Below are positions 28,841 through 37,830 of a stretch of 41,361 nucleotides of DNA, piece by piece. This DNA comes from an uncultured Microbacterium sp. (GTDB taxonomy: Bacteria > Actinomycetota > Actinomycetes > Actinomycetales > Microbacteriaceae). The stretch covers positions 1 to 41,361 of the forward strand of contig NZ_CAJYPF010000156.1 in NCBI RefSeq assembly GCF_913776565.1. Reading direction: 5' to 3'. The notes beneath the pieces are model-generated. The model saw only the letters and a program-made list of their open reading frames with translations. It ran no database searches and was not told the DNA's origin. How positions within the stretch are numbered: position 1 is the stretch's first letter; each line of letters begins with the position of its first letter. Made by a program: the position numbers and the translations under genes.

Positions 28841-29308
28841 TCACGTGGGAGCGGACCCGGATGCCGCGCCGACCGGGCCGCCCCTCGGCTCGGTGCGGTC
28901 GAGCAGCCAGCGCGCCTCGCCCGACAGCACGTCGCCGACGTGGCTGCGGAAGCGCGGGCACTGCGTGATGTCGTGCGAGCGGCAACGCAGCGCATGCTCG
29001 GTCATCGCACGCGCCTCGGCGATGTCGGCGGCGCGCCGGTCGAGCTCGGCGATGTGCTCCTCGAGCACCCGGTGCCGGTCGGGCGCCGCCTCGTCGAGCA
29101 GCACGCGGATCTGCTCGAGCGACATCCCCGCCGCCTTGTTGCGCAGGATGACCGCGACACGCACGACGTCGTCCTCCGCGAAGAGGCGTCGTCCGGCGCC
29201 GTCGCGCGCGGGGCGGAGCAGCCCCTCGTCCTCCCAGTACCGCAGCACGTGGGTGTCGAGGCCGAACCGTGCCGCGGCGTCTCCGATGGACTCACCGCTT
29301 GACTTCAT
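28841..29308 (-). CDS. MerR-family regulator
   Basis: SIGDAAARFGLDTHVLRYWEDEGLLRPARDGAGRRLFAEDDVVRVAVI. Confidence 0.92.
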   Translation of the reverse strand: MKSSGESIGDAAARFGLDTHVLRYWEDEGLLRPARDGAGRRLFAEDDVVRVAVILRNKAAGMSLEQIRVLLDEAAPDRHRVLEEHIAELDRRAADIAEARAMTEHALRCRSHDITQCPRFRSHVGDVLSGEARWLLDRTEPRGGPVGAASGSAPT

Positions 29309-29322
29309 GTCGACATGAAGTC
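29301..29322. promoter_or_regulatory. MerR operator: perfect 22-bp palindrome
   Basis: GACTTCATGTC|GACATGAAGTC in the divergent MerR/flavoprotein promoter; TTGACT at 29299-29304 could be a -35. Confidence 0.75.
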
Positions 29323-29359
29323 ACACCATGGACGCGAACACAAGCGGAAGGAGCTCATC

Positions 29360-30193
29360 ATGTACGACGCGATCATCATCGGGGGCGGCCCGGCGGGCCT
29401 GCAGGCGGCCCTCACGCTGGGGCGCATGCACCGCAGCACCCTCGTGCTGGACTCGGGCGAGTACCGCAACGCCACCGTTCGCCACGCGCACAACCTGCTC
29501 ACCAACGACGGACGCGATCCCGCCGAGCTGCGCCGGATCGCCCGCGCCGAGATCGCCGCGTACGAAACGGTCGAGATCCGGGATGCCGCCGCAACCGCCG
29601 TCTGGCGCACCGACGGCGCGCTGACGGTCGAGACCGCGGGCGGACGGCTCCGCGCCCACGCGGTGATCCTCGCCACCGGGGTCACCGACGACCTCCCGCC
29701 GATCCCCGGTCTCGCCGCGCACTGGGGCGACACGGTCGCCAACTGCCCCTTCTGCCACGGGCACGAGTTCGCCGGTCGCCCTGTCGCGGTCCTCAACGCC
29801 TCGCCGCACGCCGCCGTCCTCTCCCGGATGCTCGAGCCCGTGGCATCCGAGGTCCAGGTGATCGACCCGGCCTCCGTGCGCGAGGTCCTCGGCATCGAGG
29901 GCGGACTGCGCCTGCACCTGACCGACGGCTCCGCGCCCGAGGTCGCCGGGGCGTTCGTCGCGCCCACCTGGAGCGTGCGGGGCGCCTTCCTCGACGGTCT
30001 CGCCCTGCTGCGCCAGGACAGCGGGGCCCTGCGCACCGATGCATTCGGCCGCACGAGCGTCGAGGGCGTGTACGCGGTCGGCGACATCGCGCAGCCCGAC
30101 CACCTTCCCGGCCCGTTGTTCTCGCTGGCCGCGGCCATCTCCGGCGGCCAGCTCGCCGCCGTCGCCGTGGTGCACTCGCTCGTCATGGACTGA
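29360..30193 (+). CDS. Thioredoxin reductase-like NAD(P)/FAD oxidoreductase
   Basis: MYDAIIIGGGPAGLQAALTLGRMHRSTLVLDSGEYRN; CPFCHGHEFAG; GVYAVGDIAQPDHLPGPLFSLAAAISGGQLAA; SD GGAAGGAG. Confidence 0.93.
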   Translation: MYDAIIIGGGPAGLQAALTLGRMHRSTLVLDSGEYRNATVRHAHNLLTNDGRDPAELRRIARAEIAAYETVEIRDAAATAVWRTDGALTVETAGGRLRAHAVILATGVTDDLPPIPGLAAHWGDTVANCPFCHGHEFAGRPVAVLNASPHAAVLSRMLEPVASEVQVIDPASVREVLGIEGGLRLHLTDGSAPEVAGAFVAPTWSVRGAFLDGLALLRQDSGALRTDAFGRTSVEGVYAVGDIAQPDHLPGPLFSLAAAISGGQLAAVAVVHSLVMD

Positions 30194-30201
30194 CGCGCGG
30201 G

Positions 30202-30218
30202 GGCACCGCACAGGTGCC
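30202..30218. terminator. Short hairpin between flavoprotein and next gene
   Basis: GGCACC-GCACA-GGTGCC. Confidence 0.4.
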
Positions 30219-30235
30219 GTTCCTAGACTGGGTCC

Positions 30236-31306
30236 GTGGACATTGCCGGCGGGGGCCCCGCGACGCCCAGGGGTGTCGGGGCCGCACGCGCGCGCGCCCT
30301 CGTGACCATCGCGCTGATCGGCGTCCTGCTGATCGCCGCGATCGGGGCGGGCGCGGCCTCGCTGTACCGCGAGTTCTACAGCCCCCGCGCCTTCGTGCTG
30401 CACTACCTCGAGCTGCTGCAGGATCGCCGCAGTGCCGAGGCCCTCGCCGTCCCCGGCGTCGCCGTGGACTCGGCGGAGCTCGAGGCCGCCGGCCTGCCCG
30501 CGACCGCCTCGGAGGCGCTGCTGCGACCCGAGTCCCTGACGACGCTCACGGATGCCGCGGTCACCGGGGAGCAGGTCGACGGCGACCGCACGCGCGTCAC
30601 GGTGTCCTACCGCGCCGGGGACTACGCCGGCACCACCACCTTCGACGTGCAACCCGACACCACGGCCGGGCTGCTGCCGCGCTGGAGGTTCGCCCGCAGT
30701 CCGCTCGCGGTCGTGAAGCTCTCGGTCGAGGGCTCGATGCGTTTCGCCGTGAACGGCTTCGAGGTCGACAAGCGCCAGGTCTCGATCGACGGGGCGGATG
30801 CCGATCCCACCGCCGCGCTCCCCCTGCTGGTCTTCTCGCCCGGGCTGTACTCGGTCGCCGTCGACACCGCCATCTCGTCGACCCCCGGCGTCGCCGTCCT
30901 GGCCGATGCGCCGATGACCGGCATCCCGGTCGATGTGCAGGCCCAGCCCACGAGCGAGTTCGTCGGCGTCGTGCAGCAGCGGGTCGAGGAGTTCCTGAGC
31001 GCGTGCGCCGAACAGAAGGTGCTGCAGCCCACCGGCTGCCCCTTCGGCTTCACCGTGCGCAACCGCATCGACGACGCCCCCACCTGGTCGATCGTCGCTC
31101 AGCCGCAGGTCACCGTCGTCCCCGACGGGGCGGGGTGGCGCATCCCCGACGCCGCGGCGGTCGCGCACATCGACGTCGACATCCGTTCGATCTTCGACGG
31201 CACCGTGCGCACCGTCGAAGAGGATGTCGCCTTCACCGTCAACGGCCAGATCTCCGTCCTGCCCGACGGGTCGGCCTCCATCCTCATCGGCGGCTCGGCC
31301 GACTGA
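30236..31306 (+). CDS. Membrane-anchored hypothetical protein
   Basis: One N-terminal TM (ALVTIALIGVLLIAAIGAGAASLY) and a large extracytoplasmic region; TAGACT 6 nt before the GTG start. Confidence 0.8.
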   Translation: MDIAGGGPATPRGVGAARARALVTIALIGVLLIAAIGAGAASLYREFYSPRAFVLHYLELLQDRRSAEALAVPGVAVDSAELEAAGLPATASEALLRPESLTTLTDAAVTGEQVDGDRTRVTVSYRAGDYAGTTTFDVQPDTTAGLLPRWRFARSPLAVVKLSVEGSMRFAVNGFEVDKRQVSIDGADADPTAALPLLVFSPGLYSVAVDTAISSTPGVAVLADAPMTGIPVDVQAQPTSEFVGVVQQRVEEFLSACAEQKVLQPTGCPFGFTVRNRIDDAPTWSIVAQPQVTVVPDGAGWRIPDAAAVAHIDVDIRSIFDGTVRTVEEDVAFTVNGQISVLPDGSASILIGGSAD

Positions 31307-31346
31307 CCCCTCACCGGCGGCGGGACGGGGCGCCGGGGGAGCAGGG

Positions 31347-33329
31347 TCAGCCGCGGCGCTCGGCCAGGCGGGCGTCGCGCGCGGCCAGGCGGGCGAGCTC
31401 CTCGTTGTACGCGTCCAGCTCGGCGTCTCCGACACGATCGACGTGGCGGTCGCGGCGCTTCTGCTGGCGCTCGTCGCTGCGGCTCCACTGGATCGCGACC
31501 GCGATCGCGAGGATCAGGGTCGGGATCTCACCCACCGACCACGCGACACCTCCGCCGACATACTGGTCCTGCAGCGGAGTCGCTCCCCACGTGCGCCCCA
31601 TCGCCCCGAACCACTCCGCCACCATCAGGCCGGAGTTCATCATGATCGCGATGCCGAAGAACGCGTGCATCGCCATGATCGCGATGAGCACGAGCAGACG
31701 CAGCGGATACGGCAGCCGGTACGGGACGGGGTCGATGCCGATGAGGCTCAGCACGAACAGGTACCCCGTGACGAGGAAGTGCGCGACCATCCAGATGTGG
31801 CCGACGTGGTCGTACAGCGACCAGCGGAAGAGGTCGGTGTAGTAGAACGCCCACAGCGAGCCGATGAACAGCCCGGCCGCGACGTAGGGGTTGGTCAGCA
31901 CCTTGGCGACCGGGTTGTGCACGGCCCAGAGGATCCACTCGCGACCGCCGCGAGTGCCGTCGTCGCGCTTGCGGATCGCGCGGGCCGCGAGCGACACCGG
32001 AGCCCCCGCCACCAGCATGAGCGGGATCGCCATCGACAGCAGCATGTGACCGATCATGTGCATGCTGAACAGGTAGTCCTGGTACACGTTGATCGGACCG
32101 GACGTCACCCAGAACACCCCGAACAGACCCAGGGCCCACAGGACCGTGCGGTAGATCGGCCACGAGTCGCCGCGACGCAGCAGGCGCCAGACACCCGCGA
32201 GGTAGAAGAACAGGGCGAAGGCGACCACGAGGGTCCACAGCAGGTCGACGTCCCACGCGGTGAACCAGCGTTCGGGGGTGAGGTCGAGGGGCAGCGGCGA
32301 GCCCGTCAGCACTTCGGCCGGCGTGCGACCGACCAGCGGCGCCTCGACCGGAGGAGGTGTACGGGCCAGGGCCGCGGCGACGCCGCTGGCGATGCCCATG
32401 AAGACCAGCTCGAGCGAGATGACACCCCAGAAGCGACGCGAGCCGGTTTCGTCACCCATGCGCGAGATGAGACGTCGGCGATACCAGGCGCCGAGCACGC
32501 CCATCGCGATCAGGGCAGCCACCTTGACCAGGACGAGCACGCCGTAGGCCGACCAGATGTTCTGCAGCCCGAGCAGGCCGATCGAGGCGCGCACGGTGCC
32601 CGACACGGCGACCACGATGAACGCCACCAGCGCGATCGACGAGTAGCGCAGCAGCGTCTTCTGCAGGTCGGTCCGCGACATGGCGGGGCGTACGACGACG
32701 AGCAGGATGAGCCCGCCGAGCCACACCGCCGCGGCGATGATGTGCAGCACGAGAGAGGTGACGGCGGCGTTGTGGCTCGCCTCGTCGCCCGCGTGCCCCT
32801 GGGTGCCCATCGGGACGAGCGCCGCGAGAGCGAGGATCGCCACGATCAGGGTGGGCACCCACGAGCGCACGGCGAAGGTCAGCACGGTCAGCACCGCTCC
32901 GGCGATCGTGGTGATCAGCCACGCGGGCCCGACCTCGCTCTCGACCAGGAACCGCCCGAGCTGCTGGCCGAAGACCGCGTCGAGGGTGGGAGAGGCGGGG
33001 ATCACGTTCAGGAACGTGAGGAATCCCGTCACACCCGCCGAGACGGTGAAGATCGCCGCGCCGATGGATGCCGTGTCCAGGGCGATCTCGAACGGTCGCT
33101 CCCCCGCGCGCAGCGCGAAGAGCGCGAGAACGAGCGATCCGACCATGGTCGCCGCCGACAGGTTGACCACCACCGTGGCGATCGGCAGCCCCCAGCGCAC
33201 GAACGGCCCGGGGTCGGCGAGCTGCGCTTCGGCCGCGCCCCCGCCGTACGCGAGCCCCGCGACGACGGCGATCAGCGAGACCACGATCAGGATGACGGGT
33301 CCCGCGACGCGCAGGAGTCGGGGATTCAC
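31347..33329 (-). CDS. CopD - caa3 oxidase assembly factor CtaG fusion membrane protein
   Basis: N-term CopD-like (LVLHIIAAAVWLGGLILLVVVRPAM), C-term CtaG-like (FSMHMIGHMLLSMAIPLMLVAGAPVSLAARAI; HAFFGIAIM). Confidence 0.88.
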   Translation of the reverse strand: MNPRLLRVAGPVILIVVSLIAVVAGLAYGGGAAEAQLADPGPFVRWGLPIATVVVNLSAATMVGSLVLALFALRAGERPFEIALDTASIGAAIFTVSAGVTGFLTFLNVIPASPTLDAVFGQQLGRFLVESEVGPAWLITTIAGAVLTVLTFAVRSWVPTLIVAILALAALVPMGTQGHAGDEASHNAAVTSLVLHIIAAAVWLGGLILLVVVRPAMSRTDLQKTLLRYSSIALVAFIVVAVSGTVRASIGLLGLQNIWSAYGVLVLVKVAALIAMGVLGAWYRRRLISRMGDETGSRRFWGVISLELVFMGIASGVAAALARTPPPVEAPLVGRTPAEVLTGSPLPLDLTPERWFTAWDVDLLWTLVVAFALFFYLAGVWRLLRRGDSWPIYRTVLWALGLFGVFWVTSGPINVYQDYLFSMHMIGHMLLSMAIPLMLVAGAPVSLAARAIRKRDDGTRGGREWILWAVHNPVAKVLTNPYVAAGLFIGSLWAFYYTDLFRWSLYDHVGHIWMVAHFLVTGYLFVLSLIGIDPVPYRLPYPLRLLVLIAIMAMHAFFGIAIMMNSGLMVAEWFGAMGRTWGATPLQDQYVGGGVAWSVGEIPTLILAIAVAIQWSRSDERQQKRRDRHVDRVGDAELDAYNEELARLAARDARLAERRG

Positions 33330-33357
33330 CCCTCCAGCCTACGTCGCACGCGCATGG

Positions 33358-33390
33358 CAGAGGGGGGATGCCGATGGCATCCCCCCTCTG
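33358..33390. terminator. Strong terminator downstream of HU gene
   Basis: Perfect 15-bp stem CAGAGGGGGGATGCC-GAT-GGCATCCCCCCTCTG. Confidence 0.85.
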
Positions 33391-33406
33391 AAGACTCGCG
33401 GTCGAA

Positions 33407-33694
33407 TTACTTGACGGCGGCCTTGAGCTTCGAGCCCGCGGTGACCTTGACGCGCTTGCCGGCGGGGATGGAGATCTCCTCACCCGTCTGCGGGTTGCGG
33501 CCGGTGCGAGCCGAGGTCGCGACCTGCTCGAAGGCGATCCAGCCGGGGATCGAAACCTTGCTGCCCTTGGCGACCGCCTCGGAGACGGTGGAGAAGAGGG
33601 AGTCGAGCACGCCCGACACGGCGGACTGGCTCTGCCCGGTCGCGCTGGCGATGCTCGCGACGAGCTCGGTCTTGGTGATGGACTTGTCGGCCAT
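33407..33694 (-). CDS. hup: HU-family nucleoid DNA-binding protein
   Basis: MADKSITKTELVASIASATGQSQSAVSGVLDSLFSTVSEAVAKGSKVSIPGWIAFEQVATSARTGRNPQTGEEISIPAGKRVKVTAGSKLKAAVK. Confidence 0.95.
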   Translation of the reverse strand: MADKSITKTELVASIASATGQSQSAVSGVLDSLFSTVSEAVAKGSKVSIPGWIAFEQVATSARTGRNPQTGEEISIPAGKRVKVTAGSKLKAAVK

Positions 33695-33707
33695 GTGGTT
33701 GTCCTCC

Positions 33708-33760
33708 AGGCGACGGCGCGCGTCGCCTCTCGTTACGCGGACGAGGAGGAATTCTCCTCG
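33708..33760 (-). promoter_or_regulatory. Two stem-loops in the HU 5' leader
   Basis: AGGCGACG-GCGCG-CGTCGCCT (33708-33728) abutting the SD, and CGAGGAG-GAATT-CTCCTCG (33742-33760). Confidence 0.5.
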
Positions 33761-33982
33761 GTGGTCGGGAGACCGCCTCGACAGTATCAACCGAACCGCG
33801 GAATTACGCGGATTCTGACCGATTTGGTCCGTTTCTGCGCGGCGTGTCGCGTCGGTGACGACCCCCGGAGGCGGCCTCTCCCTCCCGAGAGCGCCGTGGC
33901 TCTCGCGTCGCGCACCGTTCGACCCGCGGTGAGCACACGACGCGTGCCCTCACCCGGGTGAAGAAGAGGGCGAGGCGCGCAT

Positions 33983-33988
33983 TAGAAT
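33983..33988 (+). promoter_or_regulatory. Putative -10 element (TAGAAT) of the luxR pair
   Basis: TAGAAT about 62 bp upstream of the ATG at 34051. Confidence 0.4.
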
Positions 33989-34050
33989 GACCGCCACCAC
34001 GTATCCTCACCCGACGGACGAGGAGCTCCCGGCACGAACGGAGACCCGTC

Positions 34051-35511
34051 ATGACTTCGGCCCTGGACATCTCCGAGGTGGGGGGAGACCTCCGTGCCGC
34101 GGCGGCGCGGACGGCGGCCCGACTCTCACCCGGTAACGGCCTTCCCCCCGCTCGCGACCTCGCCCTGCTCGCGGAGTGCGAACCGCTGAGTCCGCCGGCG
34201 CTGTGGACCGACGACGCGGCCGGCATCCTCGCCGCCCAGCTGACCGCCCGTGCACGCCAGGACGCCCTCACCCTCGGGTCGGGACTCGTCGACCGCTTCT
34301 TCGACGACGTCCGCCTCACCCGCCCCGCCTCCCTGTCGGCGGGCGCTCGCTCGCTGCTGTACTCCAGCGTCTCCGAGTACACCTGCAGCCTCGCGCTCGC
34401 CGACGTCGCGGCGCGGTTCGCGGACGAGGCCCTGCTGTTCGCCGATACTCCCGGGCTGACATATCGCGCGCTGGCAGCGGGCGCTTTCGCGGCGGGTCTG
34501 GACGGCGATGTCGACAAGACCGAACGCCTGCTGCAGGACGCCGACGAGCTGTACCGCGCGCAGGGGTGGCCGTCGACAGAGCGCATGCTCGTCACCTTCT
34601 TCGCGCGCATCACCGTCGCCGCCGCACGCGCGGACGCGGACGCGTTGGAACAGATCGCGGCCGATCTGCGCGCGACGCAGCCCGGTGACGCCTTCTGGGA
34701 CTTCACGGCCGGGATGGCCGACGTGATCGCGCGCCTCTTCCGCGGCGACATCGCCGGCGCCCTCGCCGGCAGCGCGCACCTGCTGCACAGCAGCGGCATC
34801 CACAGCAGCTGGAGAGGGTGCCGACTGCATGTCGTCTGCATGCACGCCGACCTGCTCGTCGCCAGCGGACAACTCGAAGAGGCGCTGGCGCTGCTCGCGC
34901 CGTGGCAGAGTCCCGAGGGGCACGGGGTCTGCTTCCCGACGCACCGGGCGACCGTTCTGCTGCACCTGCGTCGCGATCGCGAGCTCATCGCCGACACCGA
35001 CCTCTGCGCCGCGGACGAAGCGGGGCACAACCCGCGTACCCTCGGCCCCCTGCTGGTTCGCCGCGCCCTCGCGTTCCAGCGTCTGGGGGCGCACCGACGC
35101 GCGCTGAGGTGCATGGAGGCGGTCGTGCTGCTGACGGAACGCATCGGCGCGTCCGCCGTCCCCTTCCTCTCGCTGCCGCTCGACGAGCTGCGGTTCCTCT
35201 TCGACGCCGTCGCGGCGGAGCGCGCGTCGGCCCGCCCGGTCGTCGACGAGCTGCTGACCCTGCTCGAGAACGCCGTCCCGGCGACCGCGGACGGGACGGA
35301 GAACACGTGGGCCGCCGGGCTCACGCCGACCGAGCGCACTCTCGCGTCCGCGTTGGCGACCCCCTCGAGCCTCGCCGAGATCGCCCGAGACCGAGGCGTC
35401 TCGCTGAACACGGTCAGGAGTCAGGTGCGCTCCATCTACGTCAAGCTCGGCGTGAACGGGCGGGCCGAGGCGGTCCAGAGGCTCACCTCCTCATCGATGA
35501 CCGATCGATGA
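34051..35511 (+). CDS. LuxR-type regulator (C-terminal HTH, helical N-terminal region), copy 1
   Basis: LTPTERTLASALATPSSLAEIARDRGVSLNTVRSQVRSIYVKLGVNGRAEAVQRL. Confidence 0.88.
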   Translation: MTSALDISEVGGDLRAAAARTAARLSPGNGLPPARDLALLAECEPLSPPALWTDDAAGILAAQLTARARQDALTLGSGLVDRFFDDVRLTRPASLSAGARSLLYSSVSEYTCSLALADVAARFADEALLFADTPGLTYRALAAGAFAAGLDGDVDKTERLLQDADELYRAQGWPSTERMLVTFFARITVAAARADADALEQIAADLRATQPGDAFWDFTAGMADVIARLFRGDIAGALAGSAHLLHSSGIHSSWRGCRLHVVCMHADLLVASGQLEEALALLAPWQSPEGHGVCFPTHRATVLLHLRRDRELIADTDLCAADEAGHNPRTLGPLLVRRALAFQRLGAHRRALRCMEAVVLLTERIGASAVPFLSLPLDELRFLFDAVAAERASARPVVDELLTLLENAVPATADGTENTWAAGLTPTERTLASALATPSSLAEIARDRGVSLNTVRSQVRSIYVKLGVNGRAEAVQRLTSSSMTDR

Positions 35512-37052
35512 CCCCCTGGCCGCGGCCCCCCGGGGACGACCAGGCCCCGTCCCCGATCGTTCACCTGCGTGCGGCCGGGGCGAAGGGACGCCGCGAGCCC
35601 GCGGACACCACCCCGGATGCCGTCCCCTCACCGCCGATCGGAGCCACGCTGCGGGCCGCGGCCGCCGCCACGTCCGCGCGGCTCGTCCCCGGACGGGGCG
35701 TGCCGCTCGCTCGTCACCTGACGCTGCTCGCCGAGTGCCTCCCGCCGACCGCGCCGCGCGTCTGGACGGACGCCGAGGCGCTGACTGCAGCGGCGTGCTT
35801 CTCGGCCCGAGCGCGACGGGATGCCCTGTCGGACGGCGCCGACCTCGTTCGCCGCGCCTTCGACGGCGTGCGCCTGCGCCGTCCGGCCCAGCTGTCCTCG
35901 GCCGCACGGTCGCAGCTGTACGCCGGGGCGGGCGAGTACTGCACCGCCGCCGGCCGACCGCAGATGGGTGCACGCTTCGGCGCCGAGGCGCTGCTCTTCG
36001 CCGATACGCCCGCTCTGCGCTACCGCGCCCTCTCGGTCATGGCCCTCGGCCGAGCGCTCAACGGCGAGATCCGCGCAGCGCAGGCCAGCATCGACGAGGC
36101 GCTGACGCTGTTCCGCGACAACGGGTGGGACGCATCCGAGGTCGCCTACGCCGAGATGACCGCGAGAGGCACGATCGCGGTCATCCGCATGGACGCCGCG
36201 GGGCTGAAGGGCGTCGCCGATCAGCTGCGCGCGGTCCATCACGACGACGCGTATGCCCTCTTCACCGCCGACGCGCTCGAGGTCGGCGCGATGATGTTCA
36301 CGCACGATTTCGCGGCCGCCCTCGCCGCGGGGCGCAATCTGCTGCTCAGCGGACGTCGTCGCAGCAGTCACCGCATGCTGCGGTACTTCGTCGTGTCGGT
36401 GATGTCCGATCTCATGGTCGCTCACGGCGATCACCTGGGCGCTCTCGATCTGCTGCGTCCCTACGACAGCCCCGAGGGACACGGCGCGTGCTTCGCGATG
36501 CAGCGCTCGGCGGCTCTGCTCGCCCTCGGGCGCGAGCAGGAGCTCCTCGACGGCACGGAGGGCTGCGTGTCGGCCGACCTCGATCACTGCCTGCGCACAC
36601 TGGTACCCGTGCTCGCGCGACGGGCGATCGCCCTGCTCCGCACGGGCAACGAGCGGTCGGCGCGAGAGAGCATGCGCACCGCTCTCTTGCTCGTCGCCCG
36701 CAACGGGATGTCGGCGGCGCCCTTCCTCATGCTGCCCGGTGAAGAAGCCGGAGCGCTCGTCGACGACGCGCTCCGCTCGCATCCCGAGTTGGCCGGACCC
36801 CTCGCTCCCGTGCTGCGGCAGCTGCATCTCGTCACGGTGAGCGACGTACGGGGGGATTCCCCGGTCGCGCTGACGCCGACGGAGCACGAACTGGTGCAGC
36901 TGCTGCGTCGCGGGCGGACCAATGACGAGATCGCGCGCGCACGAGGCGTGTCACCGAACACGGTCAAGAGCCAACTGCGATCGATCTACCGCAAGCTGGG
37001 GGTCGCCACGCGCGCCGAGGTGATCGGGCGGCTCGACGGGACGGACGACTGA
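35508..37052 (+). CDS. LuxR-type regulator, tandem paralog copy 2
   Basis: ALTPTEHELVQLLRRGRTNDEIARARGVSPNTVKSQLRSIYRKLGVATRAEVIGRL; ATGA overlap with copy 1; shared EALLFADTP, YRAL, SPEGHG blocks. Confidence 0.88.
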   Translation: MTPWPRPPGDDQAPSPIVHLRAAGAKGRREPADTTPDAVPSPPIGATLRAAAAATSARLVPGRGVPLARHLTLLAECLPPTAPRVWTDAEALTAAACFSARARRDALSDGADLVRRAFDGVRLRRPAQLSSAARSQLYAGAGEYCTAAGRPQMGARFGAEALLFADTPALRYRALSVMALGRALNGEIRAAQASIDEALTLFRDNGWDASEVAYAEMTARGTIAVIRMDAAGLKGVADQLRAVHHDDAYALFTADALEVGAMMFTHDFAAALAAGRNLLLSGRRRSSHRMLRYFVVSVMSDLMVAHGDHLGALDLLRPYDSPEGHGACFAMQRSAALLALGREQELLDGTEGCVSADLDHCLRTLVPVLARRAIALLRTGNERSARESMRTALLLVARNGMSAAPFLMLPGEEAGALVDDALRSHPELAGPLAPVLRQLHLVTVSDVRGDSPVALTPTEHELVQLLRRGRTNDEIARARGVSPNTVKSQLRSIYRKLGVATRAEVIGRLDGTDD

Positions 37053-37059
37053 CGGACGA

Positions 37060-37097
37060 CGAAGGGCGGGGGCTCCTCTCGGAAACCCCGCCCTTCG
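37060..37097. terminator. Bidirectional terminator between luxR2 and rpsN
   Basis: CGAAGGGCGGGG ... CCCCGCCCTTCG, perfect 12-bp stem, 14-nt loop. Confidence 0.8.
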
Positions 37098-37113
37098 AAC
37101 GGGTGTCTGGTGC

Positions 37114-37419
37114 TTACCAGCTCGACTTGGTCACACCGGGCAGCTCGCCACGGTGGGCCATGTCACGGAAGCGGACGCGCGAGACGCCGAACTTCGTGAG
37201 GACACCACGGGGGCGGCCGTCGATGACGTCGCGGCTGCGCACGCGCGCGGGCGACGCGTTGCGGGGGAGCTTCTGCAGGCCCACGCGGGCGGCCTCGCGG
37301 GCCTCGTCGGTCGCGTTGGGGTCGACCAGGGTCTTCTTCAGCTCGGCGCGCTTCGCGGCGTAGCGCTCGACGACGACCTTGCGCTGCTCGTTGCGCGCGA
37401 TCTTGCTCTTCTTAGCCAT
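37114..37419 (-). CDS. rpsN: 30S ribosomal protein S14, zinc-independent (no CxxC)
   Basis: [31 protein letters not shown]...[34 protein letters not shown]. Confidence 0.95.
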   Translation of the reverse strand: MAKKSKIARNEQRKVVVERYAAKRAELKKTLVDPNATDEAREAARVGLQKLPRNASPARVRSRDVIDGRPRGVLTKFGVSRVRFRDMAHRGELPGVTKSSW

Positions 37420-37423
37420 GTGC

Positions 37424-37594
37424 TTAGCGCTCCTCTCGGAAGTCGACGTGCTTGCGGACCACGGGGTCGTACTTCTTGAGCACGATGCGGTCGGGGTTGT
37501 TGCGGCGGTTCTTGCGCGTCACGTAGGTGTACCCCGTGCCGGCGGTCGAACGCAGCTTGATGATCGGACGGACGTCCTGAGCCTTCTTCGCCAT
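37424..37594 (-). CDS. rpmG: 50S ribosomal protein L33, zinc-independent
   Basis: [56 protein letters not shown] (translated from sequence; below ORF-track length cutoff). Confidence 0.95.
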   Translation of the reverse strand: MAKKAQDVRPIIKLRSTAGTGYTYVTRKNRRNNPDRIVLKKYDPVVRKHVDFREER

Positions 37595-37830
37595 TACAGC
37601 TTCACGCCCTTCGCCTGCAGGTCACGCACGACGGACTCGATGCCGCGAGCGTCGATGACCTTGATGCCCTTCGCCGAAACGTTGAGCTTGATGTTGCGAC
37701 CCAGCGACGGAACGAAGTAGGTCTTCTTCTGCACGTTCGGGTCGAAGCGGCGCTTCGTCCGGCGGTGCGAGTGCGAGATGTTGTGACCGAAGCCGGGAAC
37801 CGCTCCAGTCACCTGGCACACTGCTGCCAT
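37594..37830 (-). CDS. rpmB: 50S ribosomal protein L28, zinc-independent form
   Basis: [68 protein letters not shown]. Confidence 0.95.
   Translation of the reverse strand: MAAVCQVTGAVPGFGHNISHSHRRTKRRFDPNVQKKTYFVPSLGRNIKLNVSAKGIKVIDARGIESVVRDLQAKGVKL

Noticed and set aside
28841-29308. SoxR assignment for the MerR regulator.
   Set aside because: Only two C-terminal cysteines (CRSHDITQC); the four-Cys Fe-S pattern of SoxR is absent.
31224-33818. 864-aa plus-strand ORF opposite CopD-CtaG and HU.
   Set aside because: His/Arg/Asp-rich antisense artefact; the opposite strand encodes recognisable proteins.
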